Assembly (NCBI RefSeq): GCF_001294645.1
Contig: NZ_CP011868.1
Span: 3,224,001 to 3,288,000 of the forward strand
From: Pseudonocardia sp. HH130629-09
GTDB lineage: Bacteria > Actinomycetota > Actinomycetes > Mycobacteriales > Pseudonocardiaceae
Length of the DNA: 64,000 nucleotides
Direction of reading: 5' to 3'
Both the position numbers and the translations under genes were made by a program. This document shows, piece after piece, positions 44,168 to 53,155 of this stretch (positions are counted from its first letter, which is position 1; every line of letters begins with the position of its first letter). The notes under the pieces are model-generated. The model searched no databases and was not told the origin of the DNA. It saw only the letters and a list, made by a program, of their open reading frames with translations.

Positions 44168-44247
44168 GGCCGCCGGCCATCGTGGACACCGCGCCGCCCG
44201 GTTGACCAGCGGTGATCATCGGGTCGGCGACGGGCCGGGGTGCCGGA

Positions 44248-46038
44248 TCAACCCCGCAGCACGTAACGGCCGGGAGCGGGCTCCAGCGGCGGGTGCGCGT
44301 CGGACCCGATCCTCTTCGGCGCCGCGACCTCCGCGCCCGCACGCTCGGCGATCCACGGCGTCCAGTCCTCCCACCAGGAGGCCTTGTGCTCGGTGGCGTC
44401 GTCGCGCCAGTCCTCGGCGCGGGCCGGGAGCTCGTCGCTCTCGCCGAACCAGTGCCGCGACTTCGGCGACGGCGGGTTCACCACGCCGGCGATGTGCCCG
44501 GAGTTCGACAGCACGAACCGCACGGTGCCCCCGATCTTCGACGCCCCGGTGTAGACCGACTTCCAGGGCGCGATGTGGTCGGACTCCGCGGTGACGACGT
44601 AGCTGTCGGGCCGGATGTCGGCCACGTCGAGCCGCTCCCCCGCCAGCTCCAGCTTGCCCTCGGCGAAGCGGTTCTCCAGGTACAGCGTCCGCAGGTACTC
44701 GGTCTGCATCGCGGCCGGCATGCGGGTGGAGTCGGAGTTCCAGGTCAGCATGTCGAAGGGCTTCGGATCCTCGCCGAGCATCCAGTCGTTGACGACGTAG
44801 TTCCAGACCAGGTCGGTGGACCGCAGCAGGTCGAAGGTCGTCTTCATGCTGGTGGCGGGCAGGTACCCGTCCTTGCGCATGGTGCGCTCGAGCCGGTTCA
44901 CCGTCTTCTCGTCGGTGAACACGCCCAGCTGGCCGGGGCCGGCGTAGTCGAGCAGCGTGTTCATCAGGGTCAGCGAGTTGACGTGCTGGTCGCCCTTGGC
45001 CTCCAGCCACGCCGTCATCGCCGCGGACAGTGCGCCACCCAGGCAGAGCCCGGCGACGTTGACCTCGTCCTGACCGGTGATCTCCCGGACGACCTCCATG
45101 GCCGTGACCGGGCCCTCCTGCAGGTAGTCGCTCATCGTCACGTCGGCCAGCGACGAGTCCGGGTTGCGGTAGCTGATCATGAAGACGGTGTGGCCGTGCT
45201 GCACCGCCCACTCCACCAGCGACTTCTGCGGCGCGAGATCCATGATGTAGTACTTGTTGATCCACGGCGGGCTCATGAGCAGCGGGATCTCGTGGACCTC
45301 GGCGGTCTGCGGCTCGTACTGGATGAGCTCGATCAGCCGGTTGCGGAACACGACGTGCCCCGGGGTGACCGCGAGGTCCTTGCCCACCTGGAAGGCACCG
45401 GGGGTGACCTGACGCGGCATCCCCTGGTTCTGCACGGCGTCGCGCAGCATGTTGCGCGCGCCCCGCACGATGTTCAGCCCGCCGGTCTCGACGATCTTCT
45501 TCGGCCAAGCCGGGTTGGTGACGATCGCGTTCGGCGGGGCCAGCGCCTCGATGATCTGACCGACCAGCCAGTCCAGCTTGCGGCGTGCCGTCGGCGAGAC
45601 GCGGGCCGCCTGCGACAGCTCGGTCAGCCGGTCGGTGAGCAGGGCGTGCTCCTGACGGGCCAGGTAGTACCAGGCGTTGCCCTCCCAGGCCGGGTCGGCG
45701 TAGCGCTTGTCCTTCTCGGGCAGCGACGCCGGGCCGGGGGTCGTCCCGCCGACGGCGCGCGCGGCGGCGGCGGTCACCGCCTTGGCCGAGTCGACGCCGA
45801 AGCCGAGCCCGGTGCGCAGCAGCGCGCCGGGGCGGGTGGCGAGCGAGCGGGCGGCCTCGCCGAGGGCCCCGGCGAAGCCCACCGGGTCCACCTTCGCCGC
45901 GACGCCCTCCGGGCTGGCGAGCTCGCGCAGGTCCCGGACGAGGCCGGCCGCCTGCCGCCGCAGCACCTCCGCGGCCTGGTTCGACGCGGCGGCGCTGCCG
46001 TTCTCGGACTCGGGCTGGGACAGGGGCTGCGTGGTCAC
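44248..46038 (-). CDS. phaC: Class I polyhydroxyalkanoate synthase
   Basis: 596 aa. Polymerises hydroxyacyl-CoA into PHA at the granule surface. All catalytic elements are visible: Cys in VAGLCLGGALSAA (about residue 332), Asp in TAESDHIAPW and His in SNSGHIAGVVNPP. PhaC hallmarks FRNRLIELIQY, PPWINKYYIMDLAP, DWMLGEDPKPFDMLTWN and ASWWEDWTPW are present. GTG 46038 with AGGAG upstream. Divergent from a second PHA-synthase-like gene. Confidence 0.95.
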   Translation of the reverse strand: MTTQPLSQPESENGSAAASNQAAEVLRRQAAGLVRDLRELASPEGVAAKVDPVGFAGALGEAARSLATRPGALLRTGLGFGVDSAKAVTAAAARAVGGTTPGPASLPEKDKRYADPAWEGNAWYYLARQEHALLTDRLTELSQAARVSPTARRKLDWLVGQIIEALAPPNAIVTNPAWPKKIVETGGLNIVRGARNMLRDAVQNQGMPRQVTPGAFQVGKDLAVTPGHVVFRNRLIELIQYEPQTAEVHEIPLLMSPPWINKYYIMDLAPQKSLVEWAVQHGHTVFMISYRNPDSSLADVTMSDYLQEGPVTAMEVVREITGQDEVNVAGLCLGGALSAAMTAWLEAKGDQHVNSLTLMNTLLDYAGPGQLGVFTDEKTVNRLERTMRKDGYLPATSMKTTFDLLRSTDLVWNYVVNDWMLGEDPKPFDMLTWNSDSTRMPAAMQTEYLRTLYLENRFAEGKLELAGERLDVADIRPDSYVVTAESDHIAPWKSVYTGASKIGGTVRFVLSNSGHIAGVVNPPSPKSRHWFGESDELPARAEDWRDDATEHKASWWEDWTPWIAERAGAEVAAPKRIGSDAHPPLEPAPGRYVLRG

Positions 46039-46192
46039 TGTTCGTCACTCCTGACGGCCGGTTCGGTCTCCGTGCCTGGGTTCCCGGGCTCCCACGGGTG
46101 TCGGGACACGCAACGGGATGGACACATGGTGACCGGGTACTCACCGGTAGGCAGCCCCTGAGACTTGTAAGGCCTCTCACCTGCGCCAAGGG

Positions 46193-46258
46193 AAGCAAGC
46201 ACTACTGCGGAGTAGTCAGCGCTTGCTTGAGATACCGAACGCGCATTACCGTTCGGTA
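46193..46258. promoter_or_regulatory. Paired palindromes in the divergent phaC promoter region
   Basis: First palindrome: AAGCAAGC (46193-46200) with GCTTGCTT (46221-46228), enclosing ACTACT-gcgg-AGTAGT (46201-46216). Second: TACCGAAC (46233-46240) with GTTCGGTA (46251-46258); the right part also contains TTACCG-TT-CGGTAA. Both lie between the starts of phaC (46038) and the divergent gene (46301). They are candidate operators for a TetR- or XRE-type PHA regulator. Confidence 0.6.
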
Positions 46259-46300
46259 ACCCGGTTAGCCCCCGGTCATCAGAGTTGATGGGAGAGGCCC

Positions 46301-47659
46301 ATGAGCACGGCGATCACCCGACGGTCCGCACCCTCCGGGGAGCACGGACCACGTGCCCTTCCCGAGACCCCCGTGGCCGCGGCCACCGGGAGCGACGACC
46401 GGCCGGACCCCCTCCGGTACCTCGTGTCGTACAACACCCGGAATCTGACGAAGGTCGTGACCGAGGTCGGTCGCGCCACCGGCGCCTACTGGATCGACGC
46501 GGTCCAGCGGATGGCCCGGCCCGGGGACGCCGCCCGGCGCGGGCTGCTGTGGATCTCGGCGATGGCCGACCGGCGCGAGCCGACCTGGCACCTGGCCAAC
46601 GAGGTGGTGCTGTCGACGCCGTTCGCGTCGTTGCGCGACTTCACCGCCGCCGAGCACCGCGACGACGACGTGGTCCCCACCCTGGTGCTGCCGCCCCAGG
46701 CCGGGCACTCCTCGACCGTCGTGGACTACTCGCCGCAGCAGAGCCAGATCGCCATGATCCGCGCCTCGGGCCTGACGAAGGTCTACGCGCTGGACTGGCG
46801 GCCCGCGACGACCGCGACGAAGAACGTCACGATCACCGACTACCTCGCGGTGATCGACCGGTCCATCCGGCGGATGGGCGGCAAGGCCAACCTGGTGGGC
46901 GACTGCCAGGGCGGCTGGCTGGCGACGATCTACGCCGCGCTGCACCCGGACCGGGTCAACACCCTGACCCTGGCCGGGGCGCCGATCGACTTCCACGCCG
47001 GCGAGTCGGTCATCGCTGCCTCGACCCGGCTGATGGCGGGCACGATGGGGATGGCGCCGTACAAGGCACTGGTCGCCGCGGGCGGCGGCAACATGCCGGG
47101 TTCGGCGGTACTGTCGAACTTCATCTCGATCCAGCCGCAGTCGGAGATCTCCCGCCAGCTGCAGCTGCTGGAGAACATCGACGACCCCACCCACGTCGAG
47201 CGCTACCGGGTGTTCGAGGACTGGTTCAAGTACACCCAGGACATCCCCGGCGCGTTCTACCTGTGGCTGGTGGAGAACCTGTTCTGGAAGAACCGGCTGA
47301 TCAAGGGCACGCTCACCGTCGACGGCCGGACCGTCGACATGGGGGCGATCGACTGCCCGCTGCTGCTCCTGGCGGGCTCGTCGGACCACATCACCCCGGC
47401 GCCGCAGCTGTTCGCCGCGGCGGAGAAGGTCGGGACCCCGGCCGCGGACGTGACCTACCGGACGGCGAGCGCCGGTCACCTGGGCCTGTTCATGGGCCGC
47501 GACGCGCTGCGCCACGACTGGCCGGTGCTGATGGAGACCGTGTACGGCCACTCGGTGCCGGGCCGGAAGAACACCGGCGCCGGCAAGGCGTCGCGGCGGC
47601 GCAGCAGTGTCCGGGCGGTGGCCGACCCGCGGGACACCCCGCGGGTGCCCGCACCGTGA
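46301..47659 (+). CDS. PHA synthase-like alpha/beta hydrolase with GxCxGG box
   Basis: 452 aa. The nucleophile elbow is LVGDCQGGWLATIYAA (Cys), with Asp in AGSSDHITPAP and His in ASAGHLGLFMG, the same triad as PhaC. However, the family-specific PhaC blocks (FRNRLIELIQY, KPFDMLTWN) are missing, and the C-terminal 40 residues are Arg/Ser/Pro-rich. It resembles DUF3141/PhaC-related proteins of actinobacteria and could be a second synthase subunit, a depolymerase or a transacylase. ATG 46301 has GGGAGAGG upstream. Confidence 0.78.
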   Translation: MSTAITRRSAPSGEHGPRALPETPVAAATGSDDRPDPLRYLVSYNTRNLTKVVTEVGRATGAYWIDAVQRMARPGDAARRGLLWISAMADRREPTWHLANEVVLSTPFASLRDFTAAEHRDDDVVPTLVLPPQAGHSSTVVDYSPQQSQIAMIRASGLTKVYALDWRPATTATKNVTITDYLAVIDRSIRRMGGKANLVGDCQGGWLATIYAALHPDRVNTLTLAGAPIDFHAGESVIAASTRLMAGTMGMAPYKALVAAGGGNMPGSAVLSNFISIQPQSEISRQLQLLENIDDPTHVERYRVFEDWFKYTQDIPGAFYLWLVENLFWKNRLIKGTLTVDGRTVDMGAIDCPLLLLAGSSDHITPAPQLFAAAEKVGTPAADVTYRTASAGHLGLFMGRDALRHDWPVLMETVYGHSVPGRKNTGAGKASRRRSSVRAVADPRDTPRVPAP

Positions 47660-47730
47660 CCGCCCCGCCCGGACGGGTCGCTCACTAAGAGGATCCTGAG
47701 AGAATCGCAACCGCATGTGACCGACGACAC

Positions 47731-47764
47731 GGCCCCGCAGCCACTTTTCCCGGCCTGCGGGGCC
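47731..47764 (+). terminator. Hairpin terminator after the PHA-synthase-like gene
   Basis: GGCCCCGCAG (47731-47740) pairs with CTGCGGGGCC (47755-47764) around a 14-nt loop, followed by TTGT. Located 72 bp after the stop and about 100 bp before the sigma-factor start. Confidence 0.75.
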
Positions 47765-47868
47765 TTGTCGTGGGAACGATCCCCGGAACGGATGCGTTGA
47801 CTCCGTACAGGGCAAGCGGCGAGGCCCATCAATCGTCCGCCGCAGCCCGCGCAGGGGAGGAATTGCAC

Positions 47869-49011
47869 ATGACGGTGACCACGACCGCTCCGGCCGTACC
47901 CGGCCCGCGCCTCACGACCGAGGCCCCCGCTCGCGCCACCGTGTCGTCGTCCGACACGAAGCGGACCGCCCCGCCGGTCGCCAGCAGCTCCCGCCGTCGC
48001 ACCGACGGCGACGGAGGCACCGCGCTGGAGACCAGCGTACCCGGTGCCGCGGCCGCCGTGGCGGAGGATCTCGACGCCCAGAGCCCCGCCGCGGACCTGG
48101 TGCGCGTCTACCTGAACGGGATCGGCAAGACCGCGCTGCTGACCGCGGAGCAGGAGGTCGAGCTGGCCCGGCGCATCGAGGCCGGCGTGTTCGCCCAGCA
48201 CCGGCTGGACACCGCCGCCGCCGACGGCACGCTCGACGAGCTGGACCCGCAATACCGCCGCGACCTGCGCGCGGTCGTCCGCGACGGGCTGCTGGCCAAG
48301 AACCACCTCCTGGAGGCGAACCTGCGCCTCGTGGTGAGCCTGGCCAAGCGCTACACCGGGCGCGGGATGCCGCTGCTGGACCTGATCCAGGAGGGCAACC
48401 TCGGCCTGATCCGGGCGGTGGAGAAGTTCGACTACACCAAGGGCTTCAAGTTCTCGACCTACGCGACCTGGTGGATCCGGCAGGCCATCACCCGTGGCAT
48501 GGCCGACCAGGCCCGCACCATCCGGCTGCCCGTGCACCTGGTGGAGCAGGTCAACAAGCTGGCCCGGATCAAGCGCGACATGCACCAGCGCCAGGGCCGC
48601 GAGCCCACCGAGGCCGAGCTGGCGGCCGAGTCGGGCATCCCGGAGCACAAGATCCAGGACCTGCTCGACCACGCCCGCGACCCGGTGAGCCTGGACATGC
48701 CGGTCGGGTCCGAGGAGGAGGCGCCGCTCGGTGACTTCATCGAGGACGCCGAGGCGACCGACGCCGAGAACACCGTGATCTCGAGCCTGCTGCACGACGA
48801 CCTCCGCCGGGTGCTGGCCACCCTGGAGGACCGCGAGCAGAAGGTCATCCGGATGCGGTTCGGCCTCGACGACGGGCAGCCGCACACGCTCGACCAGATC
48901 GGGCGCGCCTTCAAGCTCTCCCGCGAGCGCGTGCGCCAGATCGAGCGCGAGGTCATGTCGAAGCTGCGGGTCGGCGAGCGCGCCGACAAGCTGCGCGCCT
49001 ACGCGAGCTGA
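47869..49011 (+). CDS. Group 1/2 RNA polymerase sigma factor (SigB/HrdB-like)
   Basis: 380 aa sigma-70. Region 1.2 [21 protein letters not shown]; region 2 [36 protein letters not shown] and [13 protein letters not shown]; region 3 [20 protein letters not shown]; region 4.2 [19 protein letters not shown]. An N-terminal Ala/Thr-rich extension of about 75 residues lacks the long acidic region of SigA, so it is more likely a SigB-type alternative factor. ATG 47869 with GGGGAGG upstream. Confidence 0.9.
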   Translation: MTVTTTAPAVPGPRLTTEAPARATVSSSDTKRTAPPVASSSRRRTDGDGGTALETSVPGAAAAVAEDLDAQSPAADLVRVYLNGIGKTALLTAEQEVELARRIEAGVFAQHRLDTAAADGTLDELDPQYRRDLRAVVRDGLLAKNHLLEANLRLVVSLAKRYTGRGMPLLDLIQEGNLGLIRAVEKFDYTKGFKFSTYATWWIRQAITRGMADQARTIRLPVHLVEQVNKLARIKRDMHQRQGREPTEAELAAESGIPEHKIQDLLDHARDPVSLDMPVGSEEEAPLGDFIEDAEATDAENTVISSLLHDDLRRVLATLEDREQKVIRMRFGLDDGQPHTLDQIGRAFKLSRERVRQIEREVMSKLRVGERADKLRAYAS

Positions 49012-49053
49012 GCCGGATCGGCCGGGCGTCCCCCCACCCGGCTCCGGTGAAGG

Positions 49054-49085
49054 ACGGCCGGCGGAGCGATCGCTCCGCCGGCCGT
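49054..49085 (+). terminator. 32-bp perfect palindrome after the sigma factor gene
   Basis: Arms ACGGCCGGCGGAGCGA and complement meet without a spacer at 49069/49070, 42 bp after the stop. GC-rich with TTG following; a typical actinobacterial terminator. Confidence 0.8.
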
Positions 49086-49229
49086 TGCCGTCTCGGGCAC
49101 CCCGGGGCTCCCCACGAGTTCGGGGTTCGGGATGCACGGCACGGGGAGTTCTACCGGATCGATTCCGCGGCGGGTGGCGCGACACGACGACGGGCCGGGG
49201 GTGGCGCGTACCACCCCCGGCCGCGATCG

Positions 49230-49259
49230 TTGTCGCTGCCGGGTCGGCGCGCCTACAGT
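49230..49259 (+). promoter_or_regulatory. Promoter of the flavin reductase operon
   Basis: TTGTCG (49230-49235) and TACAGT (49254-49259) are separated by 18 bp. The ATG at 49266 begins 6 nt after the -10 box, so the transcript should start at or next to the start codon. Confidence 0.65.
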
Positions 49260-49265
49260 CGAGTC

Positions 49266-49805
49266 ATGTCCCGCCCCTCCACCGGACCGGCCGTGGGCGC
49301 GCACTCCGCCCCGGTGACCCCCTCGGTGACCCCGGAGACCATGCGCGACGCACTGGGCGCGTTCGCATCCGGCGTCGTCGTCGTCACCGCGGTCGGACCG
49401 GACGGGCCGGTGGGGTTCACCTGTCAGTCCTTCGCCTCGCTGTCGCTGGACCCGCCGCTGGTGAGCTTCGCGCCCTCGCGCGGGTCCTCCACCTGGCCGC
49501 GCATCCGCCAGGTGGGCCGGTTCTGCGTGAACGTGCTGGCCGCCGACCACGAGCACCACAGCGCCGGCTTCGCCCGCTCCGGGATCGACAAGTTCGCCGG
49601 GGTGTCCTGGACGGCGGCGCCGTCCGGCTCGCCGGTCCTGGAGGGCGTCGGCGCCTGGGTCGACTGCACCCTGTGGAACGAGTACGACGGCGGCGACCAC
49701 ACGATCGTCGCCGCCCGGGTCGACGCGCTCGGCGCGGACCCGGAGCGGCTGCCGCTGCTGTTCCACCGCGGCACCTACTCCCTGACCCCGCGGGCCGCGT
49801 CGTGA
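49266..49805 (+). CDS. Flavin reductase family (FMN-binding split barrel)
   Basis: 179 aa. TMRDALGAFASGVVVVTAV, then GFTCQSFASLSLDPPLVSF and RFCVNVLAADHEHHSAGFA are the HpaC/ActVB-like flavin reductase pattern. It probably supplies reduced flavin to a monooxygenase located elsewhere. Leaderless ATG 49266. The stop overlaps the next start (GTGA). Confidence 0.87.
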   Translation: MSRPSTGPAVGAHSAPVTPSVTPETMRDALGAFASGVVVVTAVGPDGPVGFTCQSFASLSLDPPLVSFAPSRGSSTWPRIRQVGRFCVNVLAADHEHHSAGFARSGIDKFAGVSWTAAPSGSPVLEGVGAWVDCTLWNEYDGGDHTIVAARVDALGADPERLPLLFHRGTYSLTPRAAS

Positions 49806-50359
49806 GCGGTGTCGTGAGCGGTGGTGCGGGCCGCATCATCGGGGTCGTCGCCGGGCCGGAGCCGGGCGGGCGCACGGCGGCCGCCGTCGCCGGGATCCTC
49901 GCCGGCACCGGGACCGACACCGCGCTGATCGAGCTGTCGCAGACCCCCGTCGCCGAGGTCACCGCGGCCTTCGCCGACGCCGACGCCGTCGTGTTCGGCA
50001 GCCCGGTCTACCGGGCCGGGCACACGGCGTCGCTGCGGGTATTGCTGGAGGCCACCGAGCGCGGCAAGTGGGGCGAGAAGACCGCCCCGCTCCAGGGCAA
50101 GGCGGCCGCGGTCGTGCTGACCGGGGCGAGCGGGCACCACTTCCTCGCCGTCGACGGGCTGCGCTCGGTGCTGGCCGGGTTCTTCGCCGTGCAGGTCCTC
50201 TCCCCCGGGCTCTACCTCGACCACTCCGGATACCTGGACCGCAACACCCTCACCGAGCAGTCCGCAGAGCTCGCGGCGGCGCACGGGCGGGCACTGGCCG
50301 ACCTGACCACCGCGGTGCGCGGCTCCGAGGCGCTGCGGGCGATCACCCCGGTCGTCTGA
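49802..50359 (+). CDS. NAD(P)H-dependent FMN reductase-like flavoprotein
   Basis: 185 aa flavodoxin-fold protein of the SsuE/MsuE group: FADADAVVFGSPVYRAG (FMN-binding), then KWGEKTAPLQGKAAAVVLTG and VLSPGLYLDHSGY. GTG 49802 overlaps the flavin reductase stop. Paired flavin enzymes suggest supply of FMNH2 for desulfonation or a similar oxidation, but no monooxygenase is nearby. Confidence 0.83.
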   Translation: MSGVVSGGAGRIIGVVAGPEPGGRTAAAVAGILAGTGTDTALIELSQTPVAEVTAAFADADAVVFGSPVYRAGHTASLRVLLEATERGKWGEKTAPLQGKAAAVVLTGASGHHFLAVDGLRSVLAGFFAVQVLSPGLYLDHSGYLDRNTLTEQSAELAAAHGRALADLTTAVRGSEALRAITPVV

Positions 50360-50383
50360 GCGCCACCCGCGTCAGTGCCCGCG

Positions 50384-51727
50384 TCACCGCCCGGCCGGGA
50401 CGGCGGCGCGGGCGCAGCCGAGCGCCACGAGCGCGCCGAACAGGGTGAACCCGGTCGCGACCAGCACCGCCACCTGCCAGCCCGCCAGCAGCTCGGCCAC
50501 CGGCTCGTTCCCGGCCGGCGAGGTCAGCACCGAGGTCACCGTGACGCCGACGGCGGCGCCAAGGTAGCGGGCGGTGTTGTTGATGCCGCTGCCGGTGCCC
50601 GCGCGGTCCGGCGGCACCGAGGCCACTGCCTCGCGGCCGAGCGTCGCGTTGACGACCCCGGTGCCGACACCGACGACGACCAGCGCGGCCAGGACCACCC
50701 CGGTGCCGGAGCCGGTGGCGAGCAGTCCGAGCTGACCGGCCGTCATGACCAGCAGGCCGACACCGAGACGGACCCCGCCGGTGACTCGCTCGCTGATCCG
50801 GCGGGTCAGCAGCGCGGTGACGATGCTGGTGGCCGACCAGCCGAGCAGCAGCAGCGCCGCCGTCGCGGGGGCGGTGCCGTGCACCGGGGCGAGCACGGCG
50901 GGCAGGTAGGAGCTCAGCGAGATGATGCCGAGCCCGGTGGCCAGGCTCGCGACCGTCGCCCCGACCAGCCCGGGGTGGCGGAACAGCCGGGGACCGGCCA
51001 TCGGGTGCGGCACGACGAACTGGACCACGACGAACCCGGCCAGCAGCGCCGCCCCGACCGCGAGCAGCACGACCGTCGCGGTGGTGACCGGCAGCCGTCG
51101 CGCCTCGGTGAGGCCCGCGAGCAGCACCGTCAGCCCGGCCGCGAGCAGCACCATCCCGCTGACGTCGACCGGCCGCGGTGCGCCGGCGGTGGACTCGGTC
51201 AGCAGCACCCGCGCGGCCACGGCCAGCACCAGCCCGGTGACGCCGACGGCCAGGTAGAGCCACCGCCACGGCAGCACCCCGGCGAGCAACGGCCCGGCGG
51301 CGATCCCGGCGGCCAGCGCCGCGCCCCACAGCCCGGTCGCGGCCGAGCGGCGCGGGCCCGGCGGCAGCGCGTGCCCGATCAGGGCGAGACTGCACGCGAC
51401 GACCGCGGCCGCCCCGACGCCCTGCCCGATCCGGCCGGCGACGAACCCGGCGGTGCCGGTGGCGAGCGCCCCGCCCGCCGAGGCCAGGGCCAGCACCACC
51501 GCGCCGGTCGTGAACACCGCGCGCCGCCCCAGCCGATCGGCCAGGGTCCCCGCGGTCAGCAGCACCGCGGTGAGCCCCAGGCTCATCGAGCTCAGGATCC
51601 AGGAGCGCCCCGACGGCGAGGAGCCGAGGTCGGCCGCGATCGGGGCCAGGGTGGCCAGCGGCGCGGTGTAGCTGACCAGGGCCAACGTCGTTCCGAGCGA
51701 CGCCACCGCCACCGTGCGTCGGGCCAC
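50384..51727 (-). CDS. MFS transporter (DHA2-like drug efflux)
   Basis: 447 aa, about 12-14 membrane helices. Motif A-like TLADRLGRRAVFTTGAVVL, motif C region AGPLLAGVLPWRWLYLAV. Closest in style to multidrug/proton antiporters of the DHA2 type. Start GTG 51727. Substrate not inferable. Confidence 0.86.
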   Translation of the reverse strand: MARRTVAVASLGTTLALVSYTAPLATLAPIAADLGSSPSGRSWILSSMSLGLTAVLLTAGTLADRLGRRAVFTTGAVVLALASAGGALATGTAGFVAGRIGQGVGAAAVVACSLALIGHALPPGPRRSAATGLWGAALAAGIAAGPLLAGVLPWRWLYLAVGVTGLVLAVAARVLLTESTAGAPRPVDVSGMVLLAAGLTVLLAGLTEARRLPVTTATVVLLAVGAALLAGFVVVQFVVPHPMAGPRLFRHPGLVGATVASLATGLGIISLSSYLPAVLAPVHGTAPATAALLLLGWSATSIVTALLTRRISERVTGGVRLGVGLLVMTAGQLGLLATGSGTGVVLAALVVVGVGTGVVNATLGREAVASVPPDRAGTGSGINNTARYLGAAVGVTVTSVLTSPAGNEPVAELLAGWQVAVLVATGFTLFGALVALGCARAAVPAGR

Positions 51728-51789
51728 GCCGCCACCCCCGTCGTCACCGCTGACCGGTCATGATCAGGACGGACGCTACGCCGCGGGGC

Positions 51790-52464
51790 TCAGCTGGGCA
51801 GGCCGAGCAGCGCGGGCAGGTCCACGACCGAGTCGATGACGGCGTCGGCGCCCGCGGCGCGCAGCCGCGGCTCGCCGTGCGCCCCGCCCCGAACCCCGAC
51901 GGCGAGCCCCGCCCCCGCCCGGACGGCGGCGTCGATGTCGGCGGTCGCGTCACCGGTCACGGCGACCTGCGCGGGCTCGGCCCCGGCCCGCCGGGCGGCG
52001 GCGTGGAGCAGGTCGGGCTCGGGCAGGCCGCGACCGTCGACGTCGGCGGGCGACAGGACCATGTCCGCCCGCTCGGTGAACCCGAGCGCCGACACCAGGC
52101 GGTCCCGCAGCTCGGGGTCGAACCCGCAGGTCAGAGCCACGCTCAGGCCGGCGTCGCGGAGTGCGTCGAGGGTCTGCGCGGCGCCGGGGACCGGGCGTAC
52201 GCGGCCCGCGTCCAACGCGGCGTGCAGGTGGTCGGCGAACGCGGAGTGCGCGCGGCGGGCCCGATACATGTCGCCGTCGAGCAGTTCGCCGAGCACCGTC
52301 ATGACCGGGCGGTCCATCGTCGCGCGGGCCTGGCGGTCCAGCGCCGGGTAGCACGGGCCGTCGACACGGACCCCGGCGGCGCGCAGGCCGGCACGCAGAC
52401 CGGCGAGCACGAGCCCGTCGTCGGCCATCGTCGTACCCGCCAGGTCGAGCACCGCCAGTTGCAC
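51790..52464 (-). CDS. HAD-family phosphonatase-like hydrolase
   Basis: 224 aa. LAVLDLAGTTMADDG is the phosphonoacetaldehyde-hydrolase-like motif I (DxAGTT), motif II is in ALTCGFDPE, and motif IV is VAVTGDATADIDAAVRAG. The Lys of motif III is not evident (GLPEPDLLH has Glu where KP is usual), so activity is uncertain. GTG 52464 with GGAG 7 nt upstream. Confidence 0.8.
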   Translation of the reverse strand: MQLAVLDLAGTTMADDGLVLAGLRAGLRAAGVRVDGPCYPALDRQARATMDRPVMTVLGELLDGDMYRARRAHSAFADHLHAALDAGRVRPVPGAAQTLDALRDAGLSVALTCGFDPELRDRLVSALGFTERADMVLSPADVDGRGLPEPDLLHAAARRAGAEPAQVAVTGDATADIDAAVRAGAGLAVGVRGGAHGEPRLRAAGADAVIDSVVDLPALLGLPS

Positions 52465-52571
52465 GGGTGAACTCCACCGGCGCCGGATGACGATCACCCG
52501 TCCCCTGGTCGACTTCCGGGTGAACCGGCCGCGTCACTCCGGGGCCGGCGGCCTCCGGGGCGTCGCGGCGG

Positions 52572-53120
52572 TCACCACAGCTCGCCGTCGCGCCAGTCGC
52601 AGACGAGGGCGCGGGTCGGGTCGAGCGGCGCGTCGACGGGCAGGACGTGCACGCTGCCGCGCTCGTCGGGGGTGTCGACGATGCCGTCCGGGGTGAGCGC
52701 CGCGAGCGGGCCGCGCCACGGTTCCCACCCGAGCCTGCGGTAGAGCCGCGCGGCACGGGCGGCGGCGCCGAGGGCCCCGAGCCGGTACCCGCCGCGCACG
52801 ATCCGGTCCACCTCGGCCATCAGCAGTCCGCCGAGCCCGCCGCCCTGGAGCCCGGGCCGCACGGCGACCGCCTCGACGTAGCCGGTGCGCAGCGCGACGC
52901 CGTCGTGCAGCAGCCGCCGCCCCACGACGGCCGCGTGCCCGACCGGGTCCTGCACCGGCCCGGCGAGCACGTGCACCCCGCCGAGTGCGTGGTCGAACGA
53001 GGCGTCGTCGAACCCGCCGGTCCCGTCGGCGTCGGCGGGGAACGCGGCGTCGAGCAGGGCGCGCAGGCCCCGGATTCCGTCGCGCCCGAGATCGGCGGTG
53101 GGCAGGACGGTCAGGCGCAC
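52572..53120 (-). CDS. Aminoglycoside 2'-N-acetyltransferase-like (AAC(2')-I)
   Basis: 182 aa. The whole chain parallels chromosomal AAC(2')-Ic of mycobacteria: FDHALGGVHVLAG, HAAVVGRRLLHDGVALRTGY, VEAVAVRPGLQGGGLGGLLM, RLYRRLGWEPWRGP, and the ending VLPVDAPLDPTRALVCDWR. In mycobacteria these enzymes acetylate gentamicin-class drugs, and physiological roles in cell-wall metabolism have been proposed. The location among core genes with host-like base composition suggests an intrinsic gene. GTG 53120. Confidence 0.85.
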   Translation of the reverse strand: MRLTVLPTADLGRDGIRGLRALLDAAFPADADGTGGFDDASFDHALGGVHVLAGPVQDPVGHAAVVGRRLLHDGVALRTGYVEAVAVRPGLQGGGLGGLLMAEVDRIVRGGYRLGALGAAARAARLYRRLGWEPWRGPLAALTPDGIVDTPDERGSVHVLPVDAPLDPTRALVCDWRDGELW

Positions 53121-53155
53121 CCGGCCGATCCTTCCGCAGTGCCCGGCTCCGTGCC

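Noticed and set aside
46193..46228. Nested palindrome considered as an intrinsic terminator
   Set aside because: It lies upstream of both divergent starts, so it cannot end either gene; an operator role fits better.
49802..50359. FMN reductase pair considered part of a sulfonate operon
   Set aside because: No SsuD-type monooxygenase or sulfonate ABC genes are adjacent; only the flavin reductase is coupled.
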